A stretch of 64,000 bases of DNA from Burkholderiales bacterium (GCA_016177875.1 JACOUL010000041.1:62001-126000); one strand, 5' to 3'. Positions 24,218 through 34,142 are shown, counted from the stretch's first letter. Translations and numbers: made by a program. The notes: generated by a model not told the origin, from the sequence alone.

Positions 24218-25062
24218 TTACCGACGGCGACGGACGGCATGGCAGATGGTTCCCCTGCCGCTTCGGCCAGCTTGCGCAAGACTTGAGCCGCCGCTACCAA
24301 GCCGAAACTTGCCGTAACCGGCATCGACGAGCCGAATCCGGCGCAATTCAAGCCGGTGATTCCTTCGGCATCTATCTCGCAAGCCTCGCCTTCTGGAAAA
24401 CGCAAAGGCTCAGTCGAAAATACCGCGTCGATACCGAACTTGTTTTTTGTCCCGCGCGGAAATCCATGCAGCGCGCGTAAACGCTTGCGCACTTTGGCTA
24501 ACAGCGGTTCTTGCTCGGTGCGGCAAAGATCGCGAATTTCGATTTTGGTCGGATCGATTTGCCCACCTGCGCCGCCGATGGTGATGAGCTTGATGCCATG
24601 CTGGCGGCAGTAGGCGATCAGCGCAACTTTCGCTCGGACGTTATCGATCGCATCCACGATGTAATCGAACTTATCGATGCCGATCATCTCCGCGAGATTA
24701 TCTTCGGCGATGAAATCTTCGATTTGCGTGACGCGGCAATACGGATTGATCTGCGCAACACGCTCCGCCAGCGCCGTCACCTTGGCCTTGCCTAAGGTGT
24801 CAGACAAGGCCTGAATCTGCCGGTTAATATTGGACTCGGCGACGTTATCCAGATCGATCATGGTGATATTGCCAATCGCACTACGTGCCAAGGCCTCCAC
24901 CACCCACGAACCGACTCCGCCGACACCGATCACACAAACATGTGCTTGATGAAAACAGTCAAGCGCCTCTTTGCCATAGAGGCGCGCGACGCCGCCGAAA
25001 CGGCGCTCGTAATCGACGTCGTGGTTGGCAGATAACAAAGGAGAGTGAAATGGGGCTTGCAT
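24214..25062 (-). CDS. tcdA: tRNA threonylcarbamoyladenosine dehydratase
   Basis: A 282-residue E1-like (ThiF/MoeB fold) enzyme that uses ATP to cyclise t6A37 of tRNA to ct6A. The N-terminal YERRFGGVARLYG and nucleotide-binding GVGGVGSWVVEALARSAIG are diagnostic of TcdA/CsdL, as are NINRQIQAL and the VDAIDNVRAKVALI strand. No MoaD-type partner adjoins it. Notably tsaC, the gene for the first step of t6A synthesis, lies about 8 kb away in the same window. It is cotranscribed with a hydrolase lipoprotein through an ATGA overlap. Confidence 0.93.
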   Translation of the reverse strand: MQAPFHSPLLSANHDVDYERRFGGVARLYGKEALDCFHQAHVCVIGVGGVGSWVVEALARSAIGNITMIDLDNVAESNINRQIQALSDTLGKAKVTALAERVAQINPYCRVTQIEDFIAEDNLAEMIGIDKFDYIVDAIDNVRAKVALIAYCRQHGIKLITIGGAGGQIDPTKIEIRDLCRTEQEPLLAKVRKRLRALHGFPRGTKNKFGIDAVFSTEPLRFPEGEACEIDAEGITGLNCAGFGSSMPVTASFGLVAAAQVLRKLAEAAGEPSAMPSVAVGK

Positions 25063-25181
25063 ACCGTCATTTTAACGGACGGCACGAATTAGTTGAGGAC
25101 AGAGTACCGCTTTGCTTAACCCAGTCCCACAATTCTAAAGATTTCTTCTAGAATAGATTTTCGTATCTGAACGTCTTCTCC

Positions 25182-26351
25182 GTGCCGCAAGCTTCTGCAT
25201 TATTGCAATTAATTCTAGTGTCGGTCGCTGCGCATGTTGCGTTGGCCGGCATACGCGTCACTACTTCCCTTTATGCATTATCGCTTCACGCTTCCGAATT
25301 CACGGTCGGCGTGTTGATGGCATTGTTCGCCCTGTTTCCCATGTTGCTTGGCGTCCCAGCAGGTCGCTTGATTGACCGTATCGGCTTGCAGCGCCCGATG
25401 TTCGCCGGCTGTGCTGCCTTGAGTATCGGTTGCGCCTTACCTGCCATGCTGCCCGGATTGACGATTTTGTATCCCGCCGTCGTCTTGGCCGGCACCGGTT
25501 TCATGGTGATTCAAATCGGCTCCCAACACACCGTCGGCGCCATGAGTGAAGAAAATGCACGCTCCGGCAACTTCGGCTGGCTAGCGCTGGGGTACTCCAT
25601 CTCCAGTTTTTCCGGCCCGGTGCTGGCAGGTTTCATCATCGATCATGCCAAGCATGCAATCGCTTACAGCACGTTTCTCGGTTTTGCCGTACTTGCATTG
25701 CTCATGATTGCATTCGGCGGCTTAGGCAAAATCCAAGTACGCCACGAGTCTCGCAGGACAGACGGCAGCGCGCTTGAACTCTTGCTGCACGCCGAGATGC
25801 GCAAGATTTATTTGGTCGGTATTCTATTGTCTTCCGCGTGGGACTTATTTACCTTCACCATGCCGATTCACGGCACACGCCTGGGATTTTCCGCCTCGAC
25901 CATCGGCTTAATCATGGGCTGTTTTTCCGCGGCGACCTTCACCATTCGGTTAGCCATGCCTTGGATCACACGCCATCATTCCGAGTGGCGCATCTTGGCA
26001 TCCGCTCTCACGGTAGCGGTCGCCTGTTATTCGCTGTTTCCCTTCATGCGCTCGCCGCAAACACTCATGGCAGTTGCCGCGCTCTTGGGGCTTGCGGTCG
26101 GCTCCAGTCAATCCAACATTCTGACCTTGCTGCACAACGCCGCTCCGCCGGGACGCGCTGCAGAAGCGGTCGGCATTCGCAGCACCATCGGCAATGCATG
26201 CCAAGTGGTACTACCGTTAAGCTTTGGCGCCGCCGGCGCCGCACTCGGCCTATTTGCCGTGTTCTGGACCATGGGCGGCATGATCGCCACCGGTTTGCCC
26301 TTGGCTTGGCGCCAAGCATTCCGAGAGATTGGGCGCGGGGCCAAGTATTGA
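25182..26351 (+). CDS. MFS transporter
   Basis: A 389-residue inner-membrane protein with about twelve hydrophobic segments and the MFS motif between helices 2 and 3 (GVPAGRLIDRIGLQRPM). It starts at a GTG; no in-frame ATG gives a complete first helix. The sequence resembles sugar-phosphate or drug-type permeases, but the substrate cannot be inferred. The upstream 120 bases carry a TTCTAGAA-centred short palindrome near 25147-25154. No regulator is adjacent, and the gene is followed by pdxH after about 70 bases. Confidence 0.85.
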   Translation: MPQASALLQLILVSVAAHVALAGIRVTTSLYALSLHASEFTVGVLMALFALFPMLLGVPAGRLIDRIGLQRPMFAGCAALSIGCALPAMLPGLTILYPAVVLAGTGFMVIQIGSQHTVGAMSEENARSGNFGWLALGYSISSFSGPVLAGFIIDHAKHAIAYSTFLGFAVLALLMIAFGGLGKIQVRHESRRTDGSALELLLHAEMRKIYLVGILLSSAWDLFTFTMPIHGTRLGFSASTIGLIMGCFSAATFTIRLAMPWITRHHSEWRILASALTVAVACYSLFPFMRSPQTLMAVAALLGLAVGSSQSNILTLLHNAAPPGRAAEAVGIRSTIGNACQVVLPLSFGAAGAALGLFAVFWTMGGMIATGLPLAWRQAFREIGRGAKY

Positions 26352-26419
26352 TCTTTGCTAATGCAACTATCGCCCGCTGCAGTACTTTAAAATAGACATC
26401 TGACCAAGTGAGGAACCAG

Positions 26420-27055
26420 ATGTCGATCGCAAATCTACGCAAAGAATATAGCCAAGCCAATTTGTCGGAAGCGGATACCGATCCGGATCCGATCAGGCAA
26501 TTTTCCAAATGGTTTGATGAAGCGCTCAAAGCGCAGTTGCCCGAACCGAATGTCATGAGCGTGGCGACTGTGGGAGAGAATGGCAGACCTTCTTCGCGCA
26601 TCTTGCTGATCAAAGAATTCGATACACGCGGCTTCGTTTGGTATACCAATTATGCCAGCCGAAAAGGACGGGAATTGCAGCACAACCCCTATGCGGCCAT
26701 GCTGTTTTTCTGGATTGAATTGGAGCGGCAGGTACGCATTGAAGGCAAAGTTGAACGAGTCACAGAGCAGGAAAGCGAGAGTTATTTTCAAAGCAGGCCG
26801 CTGATGAGCCGACTCGGCGCGAACGCATCCATGCAAAGCGCACCGGTCGCCGACCGGCAAACGCTGGAAGCCCGCTTTACCGAAGCGCAGGAACAGTATG
26901 GCGAGCATCCGCCGCGACCGGCCACATGGGGCGGTTATCGGCTGGTGCCCGACACGATCGAGTTTTGGCAAGGCCGTCCATCACGGCTGCATGACCGCAT
27001 CCTGTATGCGCAGCAGCCGGATGGCTGTTGGCAACGACAAAGGCTGCAACCGTAA
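26420..27055 (+). CDS. pdxH: Pyridoxamine 5'-phosphate oxidase
   Basis: FMN-dependent oxidase giving pyridoxal 5'-phosphate, the last step of vitamin B6 salvage and synthesis. It has 211 residues, the family's usual length. The signature segments are [30 protein letters not shown], the [17 protein letters not shown] loop, and the C-terminal [13 protein letters not shown]. The ATG at 26420 was chosen over a GTG four codons upstream because GAGG lies 6 bases before it and the protein starts like other PdxH proteins. cfa follows 50 bases downstream. Confidence 0.96.
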   Translation: MSIANLRKEYSQANLSEADTDPDPIRQFSKWFDEALKAQLPEPNVMSVATVGENGRPSSRILLIKEFDTRGFVWYTNYASRKGRELQHNPYAAMLFFWIELERQVRIEGKVERVTEQESESYFQSRPLMSRLGANASMQSAPVADRQTLEARFTEAQEQYGEHPPRPATWGGYRLVPDTIEFWQGRPSRLHDRILYAQQPDGCWQRQRLQP

Positions 27056-27105
27056 AAGCCGCCGGTCGCGCTCCCGGTTGCGCCTTTTCAGTAAGGAGAG
27101 GCCGC

Positions 27106-28311
27106 ATGTTCTGGGAAAACAAGCTCGACAACTGGGTGAACCATATGCGGCATAAAGCCGCCTTGCCGCTTCGCGTGGAATTGTGGAATGGCCGGCACGT
27201 CGATTTCTGTAAACCGCATCCGCCGCAAGTGACGATCAAGATTCCCGAGCCATCCGCGCTCGCCTATTTGCTCTCGCCTTCGCTTTCCAACCTCGGCACT
27301 GCTTACGTTGAAGGCAAGATCGAGATCGATGGACGCGCACGGCAAATCATCGATATCGGCGGTGCGCTGGCAAGCCATACTTTAAAGCCTGTGGGGAAAT
27401 TCGGGCGCGTGGTGCGTTCGATTCGGCATACCAAGAAAAACGATGCCGAAGCAATTCGCTATCACTACGATGTCTCCAACGAATTTTATCGCCTCTGGCT
27501 TGATGAAAACATGGTGTACTCGTGTGCGTATTTCGAGAGCGGCGACGAAACGCTGGCTGCGGCGCAACTCAAAAAAATCGATCACATCCTTACAAAAATT
27601 CGACTGTATCCAGGTCAAACTTTGCTGGACATCGGCTGTGGTTGGGGCGCGCTGGTATTGCGAGCGGCTCAGCGTTTTGGCGCACGCTGCATAGGCATTA
27701 CCTTGTCGGAAAACCAGTATGCCCTTGCCGTCGAACGCGTGAAGCAAGCAGGACTTGAAGACCGCGTTGAAATTCGATTGGAAGATTATCGCGATACCCA
27801 AGGCAAATTTGATCGCATCACCAGCGTCGGCATGTTCGAGCATGTCGGCCTGAACAATCTGCCGGTCTATTTCAAAAAAATGCGAACGCTTTTAAGCGAC
27901 GATGGTTTGGCAATGAATCATGGCATTACCAGCACCGATATCGCAGGCGGTGAAACACCTTATGGGGGCGGCGAATTCATTGAGAAATATGTCTTCCCCC
28001 ATGGCGAGCTGCCGCATATCAGTTTGGTGTTAAGGACCATGCAAGAGAGCGGCTTAGAAGCAATCGATGTGGAGAACTGGCGCAAGCATTACGCAAAAAC
28101 GTGTGAAATCTGGGCGGACAATTTCGAATCGCACGCCGATGCCGTTCGCCGGGTCGTGGATGACAAGCATTTCCGCATTTGGCGTGTCTATCTGGCGGGT
28201 TGCTCCTACGCTTTTGCCCAGGACTGGGTATCGATTTACCAGGTGCTGTGTACCAAAGCCGGTAAAGTGCCGACGACCCTACCCTGGTCGCGACGATATA
28301 TGTACGATTAA
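27106..28311 (+). CDS. cfa: Cyclopropane-fatty-acyl-phospholipid synthase
   Basis: SAM-dependent enzyme that adds a methylene bridge to unsaturated acyl chains of membrane phospholipids. It has 401 residues from the ATG at 27106, which has AAGGAGAG about 7 bases upstream; an upstream in-frame ATG at 27028 lies inside pdxH. The methyltransferase motif LLDIGCGWGALVLRAA and the CFA-family segments YHYDVSNEFYRLWLD, SCAYFE, GMFEHVGLNN and WRVYLAGC are all present. Its stop overlaps by four bases the stop of the convergent msrA gene. Confidence 0.95.
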   Translation: MFWENKLDNWVNHMRHKAALPLRVELWNGRHVDFCKPHPPQVTIKIPEPSALAYLLSPSLSNLGTAYVEGKIEIDGRARQIIDIGGALASHTLKPVGKFGRVVRSIRHTKKNDAEAIRYHYDVSNEFYRLWLDENMVYSCAYFESGDETLAAAQLKKIDHILTKIRLYPGQTLLDIGCGWGALVLRAAQRFGARCIGITLSENQYALAVERVKQAGLEDRVEIRLEDYRDTQGKFDRITSVGMFEHVGLNNLPVYFKKMRTLLSDDGLAMNHGITSTDIAGGETPYGGGEFIEKYVFPHGELPHISLVLRTMQESGLEAIDVENWRKHYAKTCEIWADNFESHADAVRRVVDDKHFRIWRVYLAGCSYAFAQDWVSIYQVLCTKAGKVPTTLPWSRRYMYD

Positions 28312-28841
28312 CTTTGCTTCATTCGGTCAGCGAACATTTTGCGGAATTTTGCGACCTTGGGCTCAACCACAAATGCGCAATAGCCTTGGTGCGGATGCTG
28401 ACGGAAGTAATTCTGGTGGTAATCCTCAGCCTTGTAGTAATCGCTCAAGGGACTGAGTTCAGTCACGATCGGCGCATCCCATACATGGGCCATGGCGGCG
28501 ATCACTTGCTTCGCGGTTTCCTGTTGCTCAGGTGAGTGATAAAAAATGACGGAGCGATACTGCGTGCCGATGTCATTGCCTTGACGATTCAAGGTCGTGG
28601 GATCGTGGATGGTGAAAAATATTTCAAGAATATCCCGATAGCCGGCCACCGCCGGATCGAACGCCACTCGCACGACTTCAGCATGGCCGGTCGTGCCGCC
28701 GCACACTTGTTCATAACTGGGATGCGCAATCTTGCCGCCGGCATAGCCGGACTCGACATGCTGTACACCTTTTAATTCCTGGTAAACCGCTTCCAGGCAC
28801 CAGAAACAGCCGCCACCCAGTGTCGCAATCTCCGTTGTCAT
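28308..28841 (-). CDS. msrA: Peptide methionine sulfoxide reductase MsrA
   Basis: Repairs methionine-S-sulfoxide in proteins. It has 177 residues with the active site GGCFWCLEAVYQELKGV near the N-terminus, then VESGYAGG, TTGHAEVV and GTQYRSVIFY. The C-terminal half (QNYFRQHPHQGYCAFVVEPK) contains one further Cys that could act as the recycling residue. Convergent with cfa; the two stop codons share the sequence TTAA at 28308-28311, so there is no room for a terminator between them. Confidence 0.95.
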   Translation of the reverse strand: MTTEIATLGGGCFWCLEAVYQELKGVQHVESGYAGGKIAHPSYEQVCGGTTGHAEVVRVAFDPAVAGYRDILEIFFTIHDPTTLNRQGNDIGTQYRSVIFYHSPEQQETAKQVIAAMAHVWDAPIVTELSPLSDYYKAEDYHQNYFRQHPHQGYCAFVVEPKVAKFRKMFADRMKQS

Positions 28842-29015
28842 GATGGTCTCCCTCTGCGCTATGCGCCGCTCTTGTTAGCATACCACCGCGCGTTGCGCTT
28901 GCGTCAACAGACAGGCGGGGCATTTCACGCGCCTCAAAAAATCGGCGCTATCGATTAATCAAAGGCATGGTGTATCATTTTTCGATACTTTCTTTCAAAC
29001 CAAAGAGGCCGTCTC

Positions 29016-29753
29016 ATGTTGCAGGCAACCGCCATCGTCGATTCCCTCAAGCGCCACTTAAAAGCGCGTGGCGTTACCTACGCCGACTTGGCCACCCGCA
29101 TCGACATGTCGGAAGCAAGCGTAAAACGCATGTTTTCGCAAAAGAATTTCACTTTGCAAAGGCTGGATGACATCTTGCGCGCGACCGACATTGATTTTCG
29201 GGATGTCGCCAATAGCGCCCATGTCGACAGCAAGCTCATCACGCAACTCACGTTTGCGCAAGAAAAGGAAATCATCAGCGAGTCCAAGTTGCTGCTGGTC
29301 GCCGTATCGATGCTCAATCAGCTCACCGTGGAACAACTCGTCGGCAATTATCAAATCAAAGAGGCGGAAGTCGTCAAATGCCTGGTGCGCCTGGACAAGA
29401 TCGGCTTTCTCGAACTCTTGCCCAACAACCGCGTCAAGCTTTTGATTGCCCGCACCTTCCGCTGGATTCCGAACGGGCCGATTCAAAATTATTTCCGCGA
29501 GCAAGCCTATAGCGATTACCTCGCGTCGCGTTTTGACGGACCGGAAGAATCGCTGCAATTGGTCAATGTCATGCTGTCCAAGACTTCCATTGCAACCATG
29601 ATTAAGCGTTTGAAACAATTGGCGCAAGAATGCGCACAGCAGCATCAGGAAGATGCCAAGCTGCCTTTCGATGACCGCTTCGCCATCAGCTTCTTGCTGG
29701 CCGCGCGCCCTTGGAAACCGCAAGCATTAAAGGACATGGTGCGTAAAAAGTAA
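29016..29753 (+). CDS. XRE-family transcriptional regulator
   Basis: A 245-residue protein with an N-terminal helix-turn-helix of the Cro/CI type (about residues 8-65: LKARGVTYADLATRIDMSEASVKRMFS). After it comes a long helical C-terminal domain (about 70-245) with no recognised ligand fold; a second winged-helix-like segment (QLTVEQLVGNYQIKEAEVVKCL) is possible. The stand-alone gene lies divergent to msrA with a 174-base gap that includes a TATCGATTAATC-type stretch. Targets unknown. Confidence 0.8.
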   Translation: MLQATAIVDSLKRHLKARGVTYADLATRIDMSEASVKRMFSQKNFTLQRLDDILRATDIDFRDVANSAHVDSKLITQLTFAQEKEIISESKLLLVAVSMLNQLTVEQLVGNYQIKEAEVVKCLVRLDKIGFLELLPNNRVKLLIARTFRWIPNGPIQNYFREQAYSDYLASRFDGPEESLQLVNVMLSKTSIATMIKRLKQLAQECAQQHQEDAKLPFDDRFAISFLLAARPWKPQALKDMVRKK

Positions 29754-29815
29754 GCTCCACAATGTCTTAGCTTTTTCGGCATAATGAACCGCAACACACC
29801 ACTCTTAGACATTTG

Positions 29816-30331
29816 ATGCGAACCCGTATTCTGCGTAGCGCCACGCAACCCCTGGATCCCCGCCATTTCCGCGATGCGCTTTCTCAATTCGCCACCGGCG
29901 TCACCATTATCACCACGCGCCTCGCCGACGGCACATTCATCGGCTTGACCGCCACTTCGTTTAATTCGGTTTCGCTCGACCCGCCTTTGGTGCTATGGAG
30001 TTTGGCCGATACCGCGCGCAGTCTGCCGATATTCACCGCCAATTCTCATTATGTGATCAATGTCTTGGCCGGCGACCAAGTAGCATTGGCGGAGCGTTTT
30101 GCCACCCGCATGGATAACCGCTTTGAAGGTATTCCTGTCGATTTGTCGGCAACTGGCCTGCCGATTTTGAAAGGCGTCGCCGCTTGGTTCGAATGCCGTA
30201 ACCGCAGCCGCTATCCGGAAGGCGATCATGTGATTTTCGTTGGCGAAGTCGAGCATTGCGACGTGCAAGCACAATCGGCGCTGGTATTTCATAACGGCCG
30301 ATACGTAAAAACCGAGGGAGACAAATCATGA
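29816..30331 (+). CDS. Flavin reductase-like FMN-binding protein
   Basis: A 171-residue protein of the flavin_reduct family (HpaC/RutF-like): [38 protein letters not shown] and [12 protein letters not shown] mark the FMN-binding split barrel. It would reduce FMN or FAD with NAD(P)H for a partner oxygenase. I chose the ATG at 29816 over a TTG one codon upstream. It overlaps the acyl-CoA dehydrogenase start by ATGA, so the pair is cotranscribed, although glutaryl-CoA dehydrogenase does not need a flavin reductase. Confidence 0.85.
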   Translation: MRTRILRSATQPLDPRHFRDALSQFATGVTIITTRLADGTFIGLTATSFNSVSLDPPLVLWSLADTARSLPIFTANSHYVINVLAGDQVALAERFATRMDNRFEGIPVDLSATGLPILKGVAAWFECRNRSRYPEGDHVIFVGEVEHCDVQAQSALVFHNGRYVKTEGDKS

Positions 30332-31512
30332 GCGCAGCCAAGGCTAGCTTTCAATGGGATGATCCGCTTCTGCTGGAACAGCAATTGACGGAAAACGAAC
30401 GCATGGTGCGCGATGCCGCGCGCGCGTACTGCCAAGATAAATTACAGCCGCGCATCTTGGATGCCTTTCGCCACGAAAAGATGGATACCGCCATCTTTCG
30501 CGAGATGGGCGCGCTTGGCTTATTAGGCCCCATGATTCCCGGCCAGTACGGCGGGGCTGAGCTCAACTATGTCAGCTATGGCTTAATCGCGCGAGAAGTG
30601 GAGCGCGTCGATTCCGGTTATCGCTCGATGATGAGCGTTCAATCGTCGCTCGTCATGTGGCCGATTTTCAAATTCGGCACCGAAGCGCAGCGGCAAAAAT
30701 ATCTTCCTAAATTGGCCGGCGGAGAATGGATCGGCTGCTTCGGCCTCACGGAACCCAATCACGGCTCAGATCCCGGCTCGATGGCTGCGCGCGCGAAGAA
30801 AGTCGATGGCGGCTATACGCTCAGCGGCAACAAAATGTGGATCACCAATTCTCCCGTCGCCGATGTGTTTGTCGTTTGGGCCAAGGATGAAGCCGGCGAC
30901 ATCCGCGGATTCATCCTCGAAAAAGGCATGCAAGGATTAAGCGCGCCTGCGATCCACGGCAAGTTCGGCTTGCGCGCATCGATCACCGGCGAGATCGTCA
31001 TGGACCAGGTGTTCTGCCCGGAAGAAAATGCCTTTCCCGATGTACGCGGCTTAAAAGGCCCGTTCACTTGTCTCGACTCCGCACGCTACGGTATCGCCTG
31101 GGGTGCGTTAGGGGCGGCGGAATCCTGTTGGCATATCGCGCGCCAATATGTACTCGATCGCCGGCAATTCGGCAAACCGCTCGCAGCAAACCAGCTCATA
31201 CAAAAGAAGCTGGTCGATATGCAAACTGAAATCACGCTGGGACTCCAAGGCTGCCTGCGACTGGGCCGCATGAAAGATGAAGGGACTGCCGCAGTTGAAA
31301 TCACCTCGATGATGAAGCGCAATTCCTGCGGCAAATCACTCGACGTCGCGCGCGCTGCACGCGATATGCTGGGCGGTAACGGCATTTCGGATGAGTTTGG
31401 CATTATTCGCCATATGCTTAATCTTGAAGTTGTGAATACCTACGAGGGCACACACGATATTCATGCGCTGATACTCGGCCGTGCCCAAACAGGCTTGCAA
31501 GCTTTTCAATAA
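30328..31512 (+). CDS. gcdH: Glutaryl-CoA dehydrogenase
   Basis: FAD enzyme that oxidises and decarboxylates glutaryl-CoA to crotonyl-CoA in lysine, tryptophan and aromatic acid breakdown. It has 394 residues. The C-terminal [18 protein letters not shown] contains the catalytic Glu in the exact context of known GcdH proteins, and [19 protein letters not shown] carries the substrate-binding Arg region. These separate it from ordinary short-chain acyl-CoA dehydrogenases. No other glutarate genes are nearby. The upstream partner gene encodes a flavin reductase. Confidence 0.94.
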   Translation: MSAAKASFQWDDPLLLEQQLTENERMVRDAARAYCQDKLQPRILDAFRHEKMDTAIFREMGALGLLGPMIPGQYGGAELNYVSYGLIAREVERVDSGYRSMMSVQSSLVMWPIFKFGTEAQRQKYLPKLAGGEWIGCFGLTEPNHGSDPGSMAARAKKVDGGYTLSGNKMWITNSPVADVFVVWAKDEAGDIRGFILEKGMQGLSAPAIHGKFGLRASITGEIVMDQVFCPEENAFPDVRGLKGPFTCLDSARYGIAWGALGAAESCWHIARQYVLDRRQFGKPLAANQLIQKKLVDMQTEITLGLQGCLRLGRMKDEGTAAVEITSMMKRNSCGKSLDVARAARDMLGGNGISDEFGIIRHMLNLEVVNTYEGTHDIHALILGRAQTGLQAFQ

Positions 31513-31539
31513 GTCCCTGATTTTTAGTCACAAATCCCG

Positions 31540-31563
31540 GTAACTCTACTATCGTAGAGTTAC
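31540..31563. promoter_or_regulatory. Perfect 10-bp inverted repeat between gcdH and the GPLG-repeat gene
   Basis: Arms gtaactctac and gtagagttac around a TATC loop, 27 bases after the gcdH stop and about 157 bases before the next start. No T run follows, so it is not a standard terminator. The shared motif GTAAC recurs in the following gggtaaccctc. It may be an operator or an RNA element. Confidence 0.45.
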
Positions 31564-31720
31564 TGTAGGGTAACCCTCACCTCTTTTCTCTTTCCCTCTG
31601 AAAACCAGACTGATATTCACATCAGTTATTGCGCATATCAAACCTTTTCATTTCAAAAAAAATTTCCTGCAGCACACAATGCATCGCAAGGACTAAAAAG
31701 AAATGAATCAGGGAGTAATC

Positions 31721-33112
31721 ATGAAAAAACGCATATTGGCGGCGCTGCTTGCACTGGCGGCAAATGGCGCCTTGGCGGCCGCTACGGAATTCGACGTCAG
31801 CAACAGCCGCTTGCTCATCAGTTCGAACACGATCTGGAACAACGTCGCCGGCAGCAATGTTTCCGGGCCGTTCGGCAATAGCACGCTAGGCAATATCCGT
31901 ATGTATTACGACGCCAGCGATACCAATTACGGTTATGCGTCGGCGCCCAACTATTGGAATTACAACTGGTCCGCCTATCTGCAAACCAGCAGCGCTCTGG
32001 GACCCTTGGGTCCGCTCGGCTATGCCGGCCCCCTGAGTTCGATCGGCCCGTTGGGCACCAACAGCTATTCATGGAGTCCTAGCTCTTGGCTGCCGAATAA
32101 TTATTCCGCCTGGATGGGAAGCAACGTCTGGAACGGCAGCGCCGCTTTCGGGTCGGGCAGCCCCTATGGCCCCTCCGGTCCGCTCGGCTACAACGGCCCG
32201 CTGACCACGCAGGCGCTCTATACCACCATGTACCACTTGAATGAAGTGGTCGGCTCCTCTCATCAAGAGCAAAGCTCGGACTACAACGATTTTCCGCATC
32301 AGCTCGATCCCAGCGGTGTGTGGGGCATACTCGGTCCAGCCGGCCCGCTGGGCGCATTAGGCCCCTTGGGACCGCTCGGCAAGCTCGGCTACGGCTCCTC
32401 AGGTTATGTGACCGTCAACTCCACCGCCGGCGACTTCCAATCTGGTGGCGTGACGGCGCGCAGCCTCATGGTTCAGCACGATAACAACGCGCCGGCCACC
32501 TACCGCATCTACGATTTTTCGGAAATATATCCGCGCGCCAATCTGATCTCGCGCCAAGCCAATCCGAGCAGCTTCCGCAACGACACTTCGTTTTCGGTGG
32601 ATGCCGTCTCGGCCAGCTGCACGCTGAGCTATAGCTCAACGGCAAATCACACTTATTATTTCCAGTCGAAATACGAGCAGTTCGTCTCGCTGGTGCTGAC
32701 CAACGCCAATGCCTACGCCGAACTCGACTTCGACGTGTACATCAAGGCCGACACTTCGGATACCTTTAAAACATCGACCGATGCTGCCGCCTGGTTCGGC
32801 ACTCCGACCAAGAAATTCGGCGTGGACACCGCATCGGCGCTCTGGTACGGCTATACCGTCGGCTACCAAGACTTCGCCACGTTCCGCGTGAAAAAGAATG
32901 AAGTGATCAAGGTGGTGGTCAAGGCGCCGTACGGCACCGGCTACGACAGCTGCGGCTACCATCTGCACGTCACCGGCACCGGCTTCCAAACCCAAGCCGG
33001 CACCGGCGGCACGCCCTCCGACTCGACGTTGTTTGCACCGCGCCGCACCAGCGCTTCCGGCTACCCGACGTTCAACGTCACCGGCTACCATCAAGAAGCG
33101 TTGAGCTGGTAA
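31721..33112 (+). CDS. Secreted protein with GPLG repeats, unknown function
   Basis: A 463-residue exported protein: signal MKKRILAALLALAANGALAA. The ATG at 31721 has AGGGAG 5 bases upstream; an in-frame ATG at 31703 would only lengthen the leader. The N-terminal half is low-complexity, rich in Ser, Tyr, Trp and Asn, with three clusters of GPLG-type tripeptides: ALGPLGPLGYAGPL (about nt 31999-32037), SGPLGYNGPL (about 32175-32205), and GPAGPLGALGPLGPLGKLG (about 32335-32391). The C-terminal half (about 290-430) is a regular beta-sandwich-like domain with two Cys (SASCTLSYSS, YDSCGYHLHVTG). A pre-peptidase C-terminal-type or carbohydrate-binding sandwich is possible. No neighbour suggests a role. 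A surface or matrix protein is inference. Confidence 0.72.
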   Translation: MKKRILAALLALAANGALAAATEFDVSNSRLLISSNTIWNNVAGSNVSGPFGNSTLGNIRMYYDASDTNYGYASAPNYWNYNWSAYLQTSSALGPLGPLGYAGPLSSIGPLGTNSYSWSPSSWLPNNYSAWMGSNVWNGSAAFGSGSPYGPSGPLGYNGPLTTQALYTTMYHLNEVVGSSHQEQSSDYNDFPHQLDPSGVWGILGPAGPLGALGPLGPLGKLGYGSSGYVTVNSTAGDFQSGGVTARSLMVQHDNNAPATYRIYDFSEIYPRANLISRQANPSSFRNDTSFSVDAVSASCTLSYSSTANHTYYFQSKYEQFVSLVLTNANAYAELDFDVYIKADTSDTFKTSTDAAAWFGTPTKKFGVDTASALWYGYTVGYQDFATFRVKKNEVIKVVVKAPYGTGYDSCGYHLHVTGTGFQTQAGTGGTPSDSTLFAPRRTSASGYPTFNVTGYHQEALSW

Positions 33113-33122
33113 GAAGAACTGC

Positions 33123-34142
33123 TTATTTCATCAGACGTTCAAGTGCCCCCGCCGAATCGAAGGCGGCGCGGCGCAAGCGGTCGTTGACACCCTGCCAGAT
33201 GTCTTCATCGGGCGGAGCTTCCGCCAGGATGATGTCGGCGCCGGCAACATCCATGGCGCGCAAGGCCGCATACAAGTCATGCGCATAGCCCGCCTCCTCC
33301 AAGGGCATGCGAATATGCGCGACGGCTTGCGATACAGGCTGTGTCACGCGACACATGACTGCAATGCGCCGGCCGGCCTTCAACAAACGCTCCGCGATAC
33401 CAGCTAGTTCCTCCGCATTCACCAACGCCAATGCCGTGCGCGGCGCGTAATGGGCATCGAGCGTACCGGATGCACGCGGCGCGGCGGCATCCGGCGTATT
33501 CGGGACACGGCCGATCACCCCGGCGATCTGCTCGCGTGAGATATGGCCCGGGCGCAGCAGCACCGGACCATGCGTCGCCATCCGCGTTAGATCAACGATG
33601 GTCGATTCGATGCCCACCTCGCTTTGCCCGCCATCGAGAATGCAGGCCAATTGCGCATTCGGCGCAATGCCGAATTCTTCGCGCACATGGTCCGCCGTCG
33701 TGGGACTCACATGCCCGAATTTATTTGCCGACGGCGCGGCGACGCCCCCCTTGCCTTGCTTGAATTCATTGAGCAGAGCTTGCGCGACGGGATGAGAAGG
33801 ACAACGCAATCCGATCGTATCCTGGCCGCCCGATACCGCAGCGGGTATGTGAGAAGCGCGCTTGACGATCAGCGTCAACGGCCCCGGCCAGAATGCCGCG
33901 ATCAGCTGCCGCGCCGCTTCAGGCAACTCATGCGACCAGTAACCGACGTCGGCCCCGGGCGCTAGATGTACGATCACCGGATGATTTGCTGGCCGCCCCT
34001 TGGCAGCATAGATTTTTGCGACCGCCGCCGGATTCTCGGCATCGGCACCGAGGCCGTAGACGGTTTCAGTCGGAAAAGCGACCAGGCCGCCGGATTCGAG
34101 AATGCGGGCGGCCTGGTTGATTTCAAAAGAAGAAGCATTCAT
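33123..34142 (-). CDS. tsaC: L-threonylcarbamoyladenylate synthase, Sua5 type
   Basis: Makes threonylcarbamoyl-AMP from threonine, bicarbonate and ATP for tRNA t6A37. It has 339 residues: an N-terminal YrdC domain (GGLVAFPTETVYGLGADA, KGRPANHPVIVH, PSANKFGHVSPTTADHV) and a C-terminal Sua5 domain (about 215-339). The longer form is often called Sua5 or YwlC. The ATG at 34142 shares one base with the purC stop (TGATG), so translation is coupled. It is the last gene of the purine part of the operon and runs convergent to the GPLG gene with a 10-base gap. Confidence 0.93.
   Translation of the reverse strand: MNASSFEINQAARILESGGLVAFPTETVYGLGADAENPAAVAKIYAAKGRPANHPVIVHLAPGADVGYWSHELPEAARQLIAAFWPGPLTLIVKRASHIPAAVSGGQDTIGLRCPSHPVAQALLNEFKQGKGGVAAPSANKFGHVSPTTADHVREEFGIAPNAQLACILDGGQSEVGIESTIVDLTRMATHGPVLLRPGHISREQIAGVIGRVPNTPDAAAPRASGTLDAHYAPRTALALVNAEELAGIAERLLKAGRRIAVMCRVTQPVSQAVAHIRMPLEEAGYAHDLYAALRAMDVAGADIILAEAPPDEDIWQGVNDRLRRAAFDSAGALERLMK

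Noticed and set aside
25132..25154. ATTCTA...TAGAAT short palindrome upstream of the MFS gene
   Set aside because: Six-base AT-rich arms in an AT-rich gap are expected by chance. Without other copies or a regulator nearby I do not list it as an operator.
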